A DNA stretch of 8,804 bases from JBOHHR01 sp050740975 (GCA_050740975.1 JBOIEE010000059.1:1-8804), one strand, 5' to 3'; positions 1 to 6,202 are shown, numbered from the stretch's first letter. Notes: generated from the letters alone by a model not told the origin. Numbers and translations: made by a program.

Positions 1-732
1 GCCGGCGCCTGTTCGCTCGTTGAAGCGGGATAAGCCTTCGATCAGCTCCCCCCAGAATCCGGCCGCGGCCCAATTCTCCACCGCGTAACTCGCCGCTTGG
101 GAGATCGCATAGTCTGCACTGCCATAAAGCCGCACCAATTCATCACAGAAAAACAGCGTGGAAGGGATCCCATGCCGGCGTTTGCCCACCTCGTTAAAGC
201 TCAAGCCGAGCTTAGCGGCGATCTGCAATAACCACTCGAAGTGCGCCGCCCGGAAGCGGAATAAGCCACCATCGACGCTTCCCTCGGTAGCAACCAGCTC
301 CGGATCGCCTTGCTGCTCCACATCGTCGGCGGCAATTTGCCGCCGGTTGGCGTTGAATACGACACCGATCTCGTTGGCAAGAATTTCCTTGGAAGAGCGC
401 ATCTCTTCCAGCGAATCGGCGTTGAGCATCTTATGCAACTGGGCCAGTAGAAAGAGATTGGAGAAGACAGAAAACTGCACGATAAAAGCGCGCACCTGAT
501 CCCAGCTTTGCTCACCGCGTTTAAACCACCGGGTGTAGGTGTTGCCCGTAATCACCCGGTGTTGCAACAATTCCTCGTCGATGCGTTGCTGAAACTCGAG
601 GAAGCGGCGCCCCTTGGCGATGGAATAGTCTGGATCACGCGCCAACAGACGGCCTAGAGAAGACTCCGTCAGCCCTTGTAAGCCATGCTCTTGGGCAAAT
701 TCTCGGGTTCGCGGATCGATGATGGTCTTCAT
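1..732 (-). CDS. Putative heme-oxygenase-fold (TenA/PqqC-like) iron-containing redox protein, partial
   Basis: The frame is open from an ATG at 730-732 to the left edge, giving 244 residues with no stop, so the C-terminus is missing. The start is supported by AGAGGAGGTG four bases upstream. The protein is mostly helical with no signal peptide or membrane segment. It begins MKTIIDPRTREFAQEHGLQG. Candidate metal-binding positions of a heme-oxygenase-like diiron fold are E121 (in LANEIG), H164 (in RAAHFEWL) and E219 (in AVENWAAAGFW). The expected closing His/Asp cluster would lie beyond the edge. The assignment rests on helix pattern and the ENWAAAGFW-type helix, not on a confirmed match. It lies 71 bases after maiA on the same strand, so it could be the last gene of the tyrosine operon or have its own promoter. 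Its substrate is unknown, and a role in aromatic catabolism is inference from position only. Confidence 0.6.
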   Translation of the reverse strand, partial: MKTIIDPRTREFAQEHGLQGLTESSLGRLLARDPDYSIAKGRRFLEFQQRIDEELLQHRVITGNTYTRWFKRGEQSWDQVRAFIVQFSVFSNLFLLAQLHKMLNADSLEEMRSSKEILANEIGVVFNANRRQIAADDVEQQGDPELVATEGSVDGGLFRFRAAHFEWLLQIAAKLGLSFNEVGKRRHGIPSTLFFCDELVRLYGSADYAISQAASYAVENWAAAGFWGELIEGLSRFNERTGAG

Positions 733-736
733 GCTA

Positions 737-746
737 CACCTCCTCT
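737..746 (-). promoter_or_regulatory. Strong ribosome binding site of the left-edge gene
   Basis: On the minus strand this reads AGAGGAGGTG, a near-perfect match to the 16S anti-Shine-Dalgarno sequence, with TAGC between it and the ATG. It fixes the start at 732. It contrasts with the weak or absent sites of hmgA, fahA and maiA upstream, so this gene is probably translated independently of them. Confidence 0.8.
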
Positions 747-770
747 GCATCGAGCAGGATCAATCGACTA

Positions 771-801
771 CGCCAACACGTCTTTAAACCGATAATTGGC
801 G
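771..801 (-). other. Weak hairpin between maiA and the left-edge gene
   Basis: CGCCAA (771-776) and TTGGCG (796-801) are exact inverted repeats around a 19-base loop. No T-run follows on either strand, so this does not look like an intrinsic terminator. It may be an mRNA structure or chance. Confidence 0.2.
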
Positions 802-803
802 CA

Positions 804-1466
804 TCACTCGGTTCCCACACTGTCCGGTTGTTGTTCAGGCGCCGCGCGTTGAAAAGGTTCCAGATCGAGACAGTGCGTGGCGATCCGCGTCGATACCGGA
901 AACCCGCTTAGATCGCATCCAACCCGGCGTGCATTATAGATTTGGGGTACCAAGCATACATCGGCCAAGGTGGGTGTATCGCCGAAACAAAACAGGCTCG
1001 GTTGCGGTTGCTTTTGCAGCCAGTTCTCAAAAGCCTCCAACCCTAGGCTTATCCAATGCCGACACCAATGTCGAACCGCTTCTTCATCGTGGCCCAGCCT
1101 CCCCTTTAGGTAATTAAGCACCCGCAGATTATTCAGAGGGTGTATATCGCAGGCGATGATTTGGGCCAGTGCACGCACGTACGCCCTATGCTCGGGCCGC
1201 GCCGGCAACAAGGGAGGAGCCGGGTGGATCTCCTCCAAGTATTCGATGATCGCGAGCGATTGCGTTAACACGAGATCTCCATCGACTAGCGTAGGTATTA
1301 GCCCCTGGGGGTTTAGGCGTAAATAATCGCCACCATGCTGCTCACCGCCCCCGCGCAGCAAGTGCACCAACTTGGATTCATACGCGAGCGACTTAAGGTT
1401 CAGCGCGATACGCACGCGATAAGCGCAAGAACTGCGGAAATAGGTGTAAAGGTCTAGCGCGGCCAA
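804..1466 (-). CDS. maiA: Maleylacetoacetate isomerase (zeta-class glutathione transferase)
   Basis: This cytosolic enzyme isomerises 4-maleylacetoacetate to 4-fumarylacetoacetate using glutathione, the third step after 4-hydroxyphenylpyruvate. At 220 residues it has the normal family length. The N-terminal thioredoxin-like domain starts LYTYFRSSCAYRVRIALNLK, which contains the zeta-class SSC motif at S12-S13-C14. NPQGLIPTL (52-60) and the QS-LAIIEYLEE stretch (69-79) form the glutathione site. The C-terminal helical domain carries DTPTLADVCLVPQIYNARR (163-181), a maleylacetoacetate isomerase hallmark, and the protein ends in the typical F-RAAPEQQPD tail. The start is a TTG: an in-frame TGA lies 18 bases upstream, and the first residues align with the family start. 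It overlaps the end of fahA by 13 bases with no clear ribosome binding site, which suggests translational coupling. Confidence 0.95.
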   Translation of the reverse strand: MAALDLYTYFRSSCAYRVRIALNLKSLAYESKLVHLLRGGGEQHGGDYLRLNPQGLIPTLVDGDLVLTQSLAIIEYLEEIHPAPPLLPARPEHRAYVRALAQIIACDIHPLNNLRVLNYLKGRLGHDEEAVRHWCRHWISLGLEAFENWLQKQPQPSLFCFGDTPTLADVCLVPQIYNARRVGCDLSGFPVSTRIATHCLDLEPFQRAAPEQQPDSVGTE

Positions 1467-2437
1467 TGCTGTAGGACGTGATCAATCGCGCCGAAGATCG
1501 ATTGCCCCCGTGTGTCTTGCATCTCGATGCGCACCCGATCACCGTCGTGCAGGTAGCCCGTGTTCGCACACCCGGTATGCACGATCTCCTGCATCCGTTG
1601 CTCCACGATGCACGAGTAGCCGCGCGTGGGATCGGCGTTGCTGACGGTGCCTGAGCCGATAATCGTGCCGGCGGGCAGGCAGCGGGTTCTAGCGGCGTGA
1701 CTGATCAGGCTCGGAAAATCGAAGTGCATGTCATCACCCGCGTTGGGCCGTCCAAAAACGGTCCCATTGCATCGCGTAGTCAGCGGTAAGTGAAGCCGGT
1801 GACCGTCCCAGTGTTCACCCAGCTCGTCCGGCGTCACGGCCACCGGCGAAAACGCGCAGCCGGGTTTGCCGTGCAAGAAACCGAAGCCTTTGGCGAGCTC
1901 CGGCGGTATCAGATTGCGGTAGGAGATATCATTGACCAGCATGATCAGCTTGATGTGCGCCTTCGCTCCGGCGGGCGTAATGCCCATGGGCACCTCATCG
2001 GTAATGACCGCGACCTCGGCCTCGAAGTCTATGCCCCACTCGATGTCGCCCCGGATCGGATCGCGCGGCGCGAGGAAGGCGCTGGAATTGCCTTGGTACA
2101 TGAGGGGTTCGGTCTCGTAGTTAGGCGGCATAGGGGCCCCGCGGGCTTTGCGCACACGCTCCACATGGGTGAGGTAGGCGCTGCCGTCCAACCACTGGTA
2201 GCTGCGAGGCAAGGGCGCCGCAAGCGCCTCCACCTCGAGTTCGAAAAGATCTCCTTTGCCGGCGTTGAGGTCCTGATAAACGCTCTCGAGAACCGGGGCT
2301 ACCGCGGACCATTGCTCAAGCGCCGCCTGCAGCGTATTTACCTTAGCTTGCACAGGCCCTATGGCCTTGCTCAAATCCCGACTGACCGCGATCAAGGTGC
2401 CGTCAGGTCCTCCCCGTTTCAGAGATGCGAGCTTCAA
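1454..2437 (-). CDS. fahA: Fumarylacetoacetate hydrolase family protein (fumarylacetoacetase)
   Basis: In this operon it most likely hydrolyses 4-fumarylacetoacetate to fumarate and acetoacetate, the last step of tyrosine breakdown. The 327 residues fit the short bacterial form rather than the roughly 420-residue animal type. The N-terminus MKLASLKRGGPDGTLIAVSRD is typical of that short form and supports the TTG start at 2437. The metal site is visible as DFEAE (D137, E139, E141) and D170 in LVNDIS; by family knowledge these bind a divalent cation. GTIIGSGTVSN (257-267) is the conserved FAH-fold glycine loop. The TTG start overlaps the TGA of hmgA (TTGA). Upstream there is only a G-rich stretch (GGGGGGAA), so translation probably depends on coupling to hmgA. 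Other FAH-family hydrolases share the fold; the specific call rests on position between hmgA and maiA. Confidence 0.92.
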   Translation of the reverse strand: MKLASLKRGGPDGTLIAVSRDLSKAIGPVQAKVNTLQAALEQWSAVAPVLESVYQDLNAGKGDLFELEVEALAAPLPRSYQWLDGSAYLTHVERVRKARGAPMPPNYETEPLMYQGNSSAFLAPRDPIRGDIEWGIDFEAEVAVITDEVPMGITPAGAKAHIKLIMLVNDISYRNLIPPELAKGFGFLHGKPGCAFSPVAVTPDELGEHWDGHRLHLPLTTRCNGTVFGRPNAGDDMHFDFPSLISHAARTRCLPAGTIIGSGTVSNADPTRGYSCIVEQRMQEIVHTGCANTGYLHDGDRVRIEMQDTRGQSIFGAIDHVLQHWPR

Positions 2438-3564
2438 GCCGGTTCCCCCCGCCAGGAATCAACATAGCCTTTCCATTCCACCCCGGCGGGTAAATCCGCT
2501 ACCTGCAGAGCATCGCGGGCGTCGATCATGACCGCCACCTCGTTGGTTTCGCTACGGCTGTGGGTGGCGCCTTTGCGCAGAGCTTTAGGATGCGGGCCGT
2601 GAGTGATGCCGCTCGGATGCAGGCTCAGCATGCCGGGATGGATGTTATCGCGGGAGAAGAACTCTCCGGCGTGATAGAAGATCACCTCGTCGTAGTCGTC
2701 GTTATTGTGGAAAAACGGCACCCTTAAAGCGCCGGGATCGGTTTCGAAGGGCCGGGGACAGAAGGTACACACAACAAAGCGCTCGGCCTGGAAGGTGGTA
2801 TGGGCCGAAGGCGGAACATGATAACGATGGCTCATCAAAGGACGGATATCGCGCCAGTTCACGCGCACCGGCATCAAGGTGCCGTGCCAGCCCACAGCAT
2901 CCAGGGGATTGAACGGATAAATAACGGTGCTCAAGGCATCGTTGCGCTTGACGGCGATGCGCCATTCCCGTTCGCTTTGCTGGGCCAGAAAGCTCTCATC
3001 GAGGTGCGGTGTATCCAGGATCGCGGGATCGAACACCGCATGCTGTCCGACTATGCCTTTTTCCGGCAATGAAAACGCGCTACTGGTCGCTTCGATCATT
3101 AAAAGCGATAGCGGTTCAGTGGGATCCAAGCGCCAAAGGGTGCCACGAGGCAGCATGAGGTAATCGCCTTCGTGGAAAGCTAAATGGCCATAATCACAGA
3201 ACAGGTCCCCTGCCCCTCGATGAATGAACAGCAGCTCATCGCCGTCGCCGTTTCTGACCAGATGGTCCATAGGCTTTTGCGTGTGCCAGATGCGGAGCTT
3301 CACGCTGGGATTGCTTAATATCATAACCGCGTCCCAGGGGGACTCGCCTTCCGTGTCTAACTTGTTGGTGTCAAAAGCGCGCGGCCTCAAAGGACCTTCC
3401 ACGCGGCTCCATCCGGTCGGCGGATGCTTGTGATGCATCTGGGTGGAAGGACCGTAGAACCCCTCGCGACCGAGCTCCCGCTCGTAGGTGTCCGCGGGAA
3501 GGTCGCAATGGGCTTGGCGGGAAGCGATGCCTTCTATACGCGGCCAAGGGATCGCGCGCGCCAC
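2434..3564 (-). CDS. hmgA: Homogentisate 1,2-dioxygenase, short bacterial form
   Basis: This Fe(II) cupin dioxygenase opens the homogentisate ring to give 4-maleylacetoacetate. It has 376 residues, shorter than the roughly 430-445-residue human and Pseudomonas type but like a second bacterial group. NPLDAVGWHG (219-228) matches the family motif around the catalytic His (H227, human H292). The iron-ligand region follows: PFFHNNDDYDE (H286 with D292/E293) and ITHGPHP (H322, human H371). Compared with the human H-RNCMS-E spacing, the second motif appears one residue longer before the Glu. The start is a GTG one base after the hpd stop, with no clear ribosome binding site, so it is probably translated by reinitiation. 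The first in-frame residues (WPRIEGIASRQAH) look like genuine protein. Loss of this enzyme in other bacteria causes homogentisate-derived brown pigment. Confidence 0.94.
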   Translation of the reverse strand: MARAIPWPRIEGIASRQAHCDLPADTYERELGREGFYGPSTQMHHKHPPTGWSRVEGPLRPRAFDTNKLDTEGESPWDAVMILSNPSVKLRIWHTQKPMDHLVRNGDGDELLFIHRGAGDLFCDYGHLAFHEGDYLMLPRGTLWRLDPTEPLSLLMIEATSSAFSLPEKGIVGQHAVFDPAILDTPHLDESFLAQQSEREWRIAVKRNDALSTVIYPFNPLDAVGWHGTLMPVRVNWRDIRPLMSHRYHVPPSAHTTFQAERFVVCTFCPRPFETDPGALRVPFFHNNDDYDEVIFYHAGEFFSRDNIHPGMLSLHPSGITHGPHPKALRKGATHSRSETNEVAVMIDARDALQVADLPAGVEWKGYVDSWRGEPA

Positions 3565-3565
3565 T

Positions 3566-4618
3566 TCAAATCACGCCGCGTGCCATTTGGTCGCGCTCCA
3601 GGGCTTCGAATAAAGCTTTAAAGTTACCCTCACCGAAACCCTCGTTGCCCTTGCGCTGAATGATCTCGAAGAAGATCGGTCCGATCACGGTGGTGGTGAA
3701 GATCTGCAGCAACAGGCCATGCCCTTGTTTGGGGGCGCCGTCGATGAGGATCCGATTTTGGCGCAGCCGCTCGATGTCTTCACCATGACCCGGCACGCGC
3801 GCATCCACGGTTTGGTAGTACGCATCCGGAACCTCCATGAACTCCACCCCTCGTTCGCATAAGCGCTGCACGGTTTGGTAGATGTCGTCCGTGGATAAAG
3901 CGATGTGCTGGATCCCTTCGCCACGGTACGCTTCGAGATACTCTTGAATTTGCGATTTGGGATCGGTCGGTTCGTTGATGGGGATGCGGATCTTGCCGCA
4001 AGGGCTGGCCAGAGCGCGCGAATGCAGTCCTGTGCTTTGGCCCCGGATGTCGAAATAGCGGACCTCGCGAAAATTAAACAGGCGTTGATAGAACCGCGCC
4101 CATTCGTCCATGCGGCCTTTCTGCACGTTATGGGTGAGGTGATCGATATGCGTGAGTCCCACTCCTTCTGATGCCTGAGTATGGCTTTTGAGGGGAACGA
4201 AGTCCACGTCATAAATAGAACGTTCCCCGTAACGATCGACTAAGTAAATGAGACTCAGGCCTATGCCGCGGATCGCTGGAATGTTAAGTTCCATCGGTCC
4301 GATATGGCCTTGGTGTGGCTCTGCGCCGAGCTCGAGCGCCCGTTGATGCGCGACCGAGGCATTTTTTACGCGTATGGCAAACGCGCACACGGAGGGTCCG
4401 TGCACTTTCGCGAAGGCCTGAGCAAAGCTGCCCGGATCATGGTTTACGATGAAGTTGATATCGCCTTGGGCATAGTGCACGACGTCTTTTGAGCGGTGGT
4501 GAGCAACCGCTTGGAATCCCATGCGCTTGAACAAGGTGCATAAAGCTTGGGGGTCCGACGCCGTGTATTCCACGAACTCGAAGCCATCGGTTCCCATAGG
4601 ATTCAGCTCGGAGACCAT
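3566..4618 (-). CDS. hpd: 4-Hydroxyphenylpyruvate dioxygenase
   Basis: It converts 4-hydroxyphenylpyruvate and O2 to homogentisate and CO2, and is the first gene of the tyrosine-degradation operon. The 350 residues are full bacterial length, with two vicinal-oxygen-chelate halves. The catalytic C-terminal half shows all three iron ligands in context: H160 in IDHLTHNV, H238 in IQHIALSTDD and E318 in FFEIIQRKG, matching H161, H240 and E322 of the Pseudomonas enzyme. The C-terminal gating helix is present (FGEGNFKALFEALERDQMARGVI region, 328-350). The ATG at 4618 has GAGGAGG seven bases upstream, and the start MVSELNPMGTDGFEFVEY agrees with the family. Homologues include the Legionella legiolysin, linked to pigment production. 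It is transcribed away from the long regulatory intergenic region. Confidence 0.97.
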   Translation of the reverse strand: MVSELNPMGTDGFEFVEYTASDPQALCTLFKRMGFQAVAHHRSKDVVHYAQGDINFIVNHDPGSFAQAFAKVHGPSVCAFAIRVKNASVAHQRALELGAEPHQGHIGPMELNIPAIRGIGLSLIYLVDRYGERSIYDVDFVPLKSHTQASEGVGLTHIDHLTHNVQKGRMDEWARFYQRLFNFREVRYFDIRGQSTGLHSRALASPCGKIRIPINEPTDPKSQIQEYLEAYRGEGIQHIALSTDDIYQTVQRLCERGVEFMEVPDAYYQTVDARVPGHGEDIERLRQNRILIDGAPKQGHGLLLQIFTTTVIGPIFFEIIQRKGNEGFGEGNFKALFEALERDQMARGVI

Positions 4619-4625
4619 GTGGGTT

Positions 4626-4632
4626 CCTCCTC
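4626..4632 (-). promoter_or_regulatory. Ribosome binding site of hpd
   Basis: GAGGAGG on the minus strand, seven bases before the hpd ATG. It is the only strong ribosome binding site in the four-gene hpd-maiA block, so it probably sets the initiation level for the whole coupled series. Confidence 0.8.
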
Positions 4633-4733
4633 AAGGAAGTGCCGGAGGGCATGTTGGCCTATTACTAGGACAACGTTCGGAAAGCGAAAATCCCCTGCGA
4701 GCTCTCGTTTGTGCACTGCAAAATCGCTCGCGA

Positions 4734-4757
4734 ATGGATAATCCAATATCCAATATA
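4734..4757 (-). promoter_or_regulatory. ATCCAAT repeat cluster and possible -10 box upstream of hpd
   Basis: Two adjacent copies of ATCCAAT (4741-4747 and 4748-4754) are preceded by TGGAT (4735-4739), which forms the near-palindrome TGGAT-A-ATCCA with the first copy. Read on the minus strand the outer part gives TATATT (4752-4757), a five-of-six match to a -10 box, about 134 bases upstream of the hpd start; I see no convincing -35. Repeated half-sites over a possible promoter suggest an operator, but the regulator is unknown and chance is possible. Confidence 0.3.
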
Positions 4758-4808
4758 AAAGAGCGTTGAACAGACTCCCGGTATCAAAAGAAACTTTCTA
4801 AGGGGACC

Positions 4809-4835
4809 TTGCTCCAAGGAGTTGCGATCTATAAT
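4809..4835 (+). promoter_or_regulatory. Possible sigma-70 promoter facing the dehydrogenase operon
   Basis: A perfect TATAAT (4830-4835) has TTGCTC 15 bases upstream (4809-4814), a three-of-six -35 with a short spacer. If used, transcription would start near 4842 and give a 5' leader of about 260 bases that contains the entire hairpin array before the first gene at 5102. The -10 is good and the -35 is weak. Confidence 0.35.
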
Positions 4836-4872
4836 TGCTGTTGTGGGCAAATTGCTCTATAGGGCATTTCAA

Positions 4873-4896
4873 AAAAATTCCATCCGTGGAATTTTT
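4873..4896. repeat. Hairpin 1 of the array
   Basis: AAAAATTCCA (4873-4882), loop TCCG (a UNCG-type tetraloop in RNA), then TGGAATTTTT (4887-4896): a perfect 10-bp stem. It ends in five T's on the plus strand and is preceded by A's, so it resembles a bidirectional intrinsic terminator in outline. The stem is AT-rich and would be a weak terminator. Confidence 0.85.
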
Positions 4897-4902
4897 CGCC
4901 TC

Positions 4903-4931
4903 GCAAAGCAAAAATGCGATTTTTGCTTTGC
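4903..4931. repeat. Hairpin 2 of the array
   Basis: GCAAAGCAAAAAT (4903-4915), loop GCG, then ATTTTTGCTTTGC (4919-4931): a perfect 13-bp stem with a minimal three-base loop. The A-run and T-run lie inside the stem, not after it, so it is not a classical terminator. Confidence 0.88.
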
Positions 4932-4933
4932 TC

Positions 4934-4967
4934 CATTGGTCAATCACTTTAAGGTGATTGACCAATG
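4934..4967. repeat. Hairpin 3 of the array, the longest
   Basis: CATTGGTCAATCAC (4934-4947) and GTGATTGACCAATG (4954-4967) form a perfect 14-bp stem, with TTTAAG between them; one more T-G wobble pair could shrink the loop to four. AGGTGATT from its right side recurs at 5017-5024, just after the array, so the left arm has a second, weaker possible partner. Confidence 0.9.
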
Positions 4968-4968
4968 T

Positions 4969-4986
4969 CCTCACATCCCTGTGAGG
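4969..4986. repeat. Hairpin 4 of the array
   Basis: CCTCACA (4969-4975), loop TCCC, then TGTGAGG (4980-4986): 7 bp. With a T-G wobble the stem can extend to 11 bp by pairing ATG (4965-4967) with CAT (4988-4990). That ATG is also the end of the hairpin 3 right arm, so the extended form of hairpin 4 competes with the base of hairpin 3. Confidence 0.8.
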
Positions 4987-4989
4987 GCA

Positions 4990-5014
4990 TGCACTTCGAA
5001 TTAATCGAAGTGCA
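4990..5014. repeat. Hairpin 5 of the array
   Basis: TGCACTTCGA (4990-4999), loop ATTAA, then TCGAAGTGCA (5005-5014): a perfect 10-bp stem. No T-run follows on either strand. It is the last hairpin; 87 bases then remain to the first possible start of the dehydrogenase gene, with no further clear structure. Confidence 0.85.
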
Positions 5015-5101
5015 CTAGGTGATTTTCCCTGCTCGGGCACGGAGGGCGTAAATAGTGCTTGAATCGACCCGATATCGCACGTTAGCCTATCCAGATGGGC
5101 C

Positions 5102-6199
5102 ATGGCAATGAGGGCATCAACTGCACCCAGAGCCATGGCGACTCAACCCGTGGATTTTTTCTCCCAAGCTGAGTCTTTGGGGCTTGAAGAGCTGCACCTG
5201 TTTTGTGATCCAGGGACAGGCGCGCGCGCCGCCATTGCCATCCACAGCACCCGCCTGGGACCCGCTTTGGGTGGGTGCCGATTTCTGGCTTATCCTTCGG
5301 CCGAGGCCGCAATCCGCGACGCGATGTACCTCGCGCGCGCCATGAGCTATAAATCCGCTATAGCGGGTTTGAGCCATGGTGGGGGAAAGGCCGTGATGAT
5401 GCGGCCACAGCACTTGCCCGACCGGCGCGCCTACTTGGAAGCGTTCGCGAGTTTTGTGCAGCGGTTAGGGGGGCGGTATATCACCGCAGAGGACAGCGGC
5501 ACCCATGTCTCGGATATGGATACGATCGCGCGTATCACCCCTTATGTGGTCGGCACGTCTAAGGATACGGGAGATCCCGCACCGTCCACCGCCTTGGGTG
5601 TGCGCCGGGGCATCGAGGCGGCGGTGACATTCTGGCTGCGCCGAGAGGGTCTGGACGGCGTGCGCGTCGCGATCCAGGGAGCCGGTAACGTGGGGTATCA
5701 CTTAGCGCGAGAATTAGCCGATCTCGGTGCACGTTTAATCGTAACAGATCTCAACAAAGCAGTTGTTGAGCGCGTAGCCCAGCGCTTTAACGCAGAAATC
5801 GTAGATCCCGATGCGATTTGGGACGTAGGCTGCGACGTGTTCGCCCCTTGCGCCCTGGGTGGGGTCATCGACTTTCATACCGCGCGACTCATCAAGGCAC
5901 GCATCGTCGCGGGTTCGGCGAATAATCCGCTTAGCGAGCCGGGTGTCGCTAGGGTATTGCAGGAGCGCGGGATCCTCTATGCTCCTGACTTTGTGATCAA
6001 CGCGGGAGGGTTGATCCAGCTTGCGGTAAAGAATACGGACGAGCGGCGAGACAAGTTGCTGGGGACCTATGACATGCTGATGGCGGTCTTTGAGCGCGCA
6101 GGGAGCGACAATCAGACTCCGGTGGCGATCGCCGAACGCATGGCCGAAACTATGCTTTATGGGGATTCGGAAGGCAAACACTCCGTTGTTGCGGTGTAG
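5102..6199 (+). CDS. Leu/Phe/Val-type NAD-dependent amino-acid dehydrogenase, probably leucine dehydrogenase
   Basis: It reversibly deaminates a hydrophobic L-amino acid to its 2-oxoacid, making NADH and ammonia. TRLGPALGGCR (50-60) is the family signature. K84 in MSYKSA and K96 in SHGGGKAVM have the same 12-residue spacing as the substrate-binding and catalytic lysines (K68, K80) of Bacillus leucine dehydrogenase. A Rossmann domain begins at IQGAGNVGYH (191-200), with D216 in VTDLNK fitting NAD preference. Other conserved blocks are AEDSGTHVSDMD (129-140) and FVINAGGLIQLA (297-308). The full frame gives 365 residues; the family core aligns from about residue 17, so starts at 5102, 5108 or 5135 are all possible, and none has a good ribosome binding site. 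Placement before E1/E2 genes favours leucine, valine or isoleucine; a phenylalanine or tyrosine role is possible given the divergent hpd operon. Confidence 0.93.
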   Translation: MAMRASTAPRAMATQPVDFFSQAESLGLEELHLFCDPGTGARAAIAIHSTRLGPALGGCRFLAYPSAEAAIRDAMYLARAMSYKSAIAGLSHGGGKAVMMRPQHLPDRRAYLEAFASFVQRLGGRYITAEDSGTHVSDMDTIARITPYVVGTSKDTGDPAPSTALGVRRGIEAAVTFWLRREGLDGVRVAIQGAGNVGYHLARELADLGARLIVTDLNKAVVERVAQRFNAEIVDPDAIWDVGCDVFAPCALGGVIDFHTARLIKARIVAGSANNPLSEPGVARVLQERGILYAPDFVINAGGLIQLAVKNTDERRDKLLGTYDMLMAVFERAGSDNQTPVAIAERMAETMLYGDSEGKHSVVAV

Positions 6200-6202
6200 C
6201 TT

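Larger units (their letters stand above)
4873..5014. repeat. Array of five tandem perfect hairpins in the divergent intergenic region
   Basis: Five different exact inverted repeats stand back to back in 142 bases, with stems of 10, 13, 14, 7 and 10 bp, loops of 3 to 6 bases, and only 0 to 6 bases between neighbours in most places. About three quarters of the stretch is in stems. The stems differ in sequence, so this is not a simple repeat or a CRISPR array. The array is AT-rich compared with the flanking genes. It could be a structured RNA leader, a small RNA, a set of protein-binding palindromes or a non-autonomous mobile repeat; the sequence alone does not decide. Being palindromic it reads almost the same from both strands. 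Confidence 0.85.

Noticed and set aside
1790..2467. 225-codon plus-strand frame opposite fahA
   Set aside because: It is antisense to a clear fumarylacetoacetase-family gene with intact motifs; the opposite frame has no recognisable domain.
4873..4896. Hairpin 1 as a definite intrinsic terminator
   Set aside because: It has a T-run in its right arm, but the stem is mostly A-T pairs and no coding gene on the plus strand ends before it, so a terminator role is not supported.
4873..5014. CRISPR array or tandem direct repeat
   Set aside because: The five units have different sequences and no constant repeat with spacers; the only common property is internal symmetry.
4798..5136. 112-codon minus-strand and 60-codon plus-strand (4822-5004) open frames across the hairpin array
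   Set aside because: Both run through the palindromes, which give near-identical peptide pieces on both strands. There is no ribosome binding site or recognisable protein; they are best explained as frames left open by chance in an AT-rich structured region.
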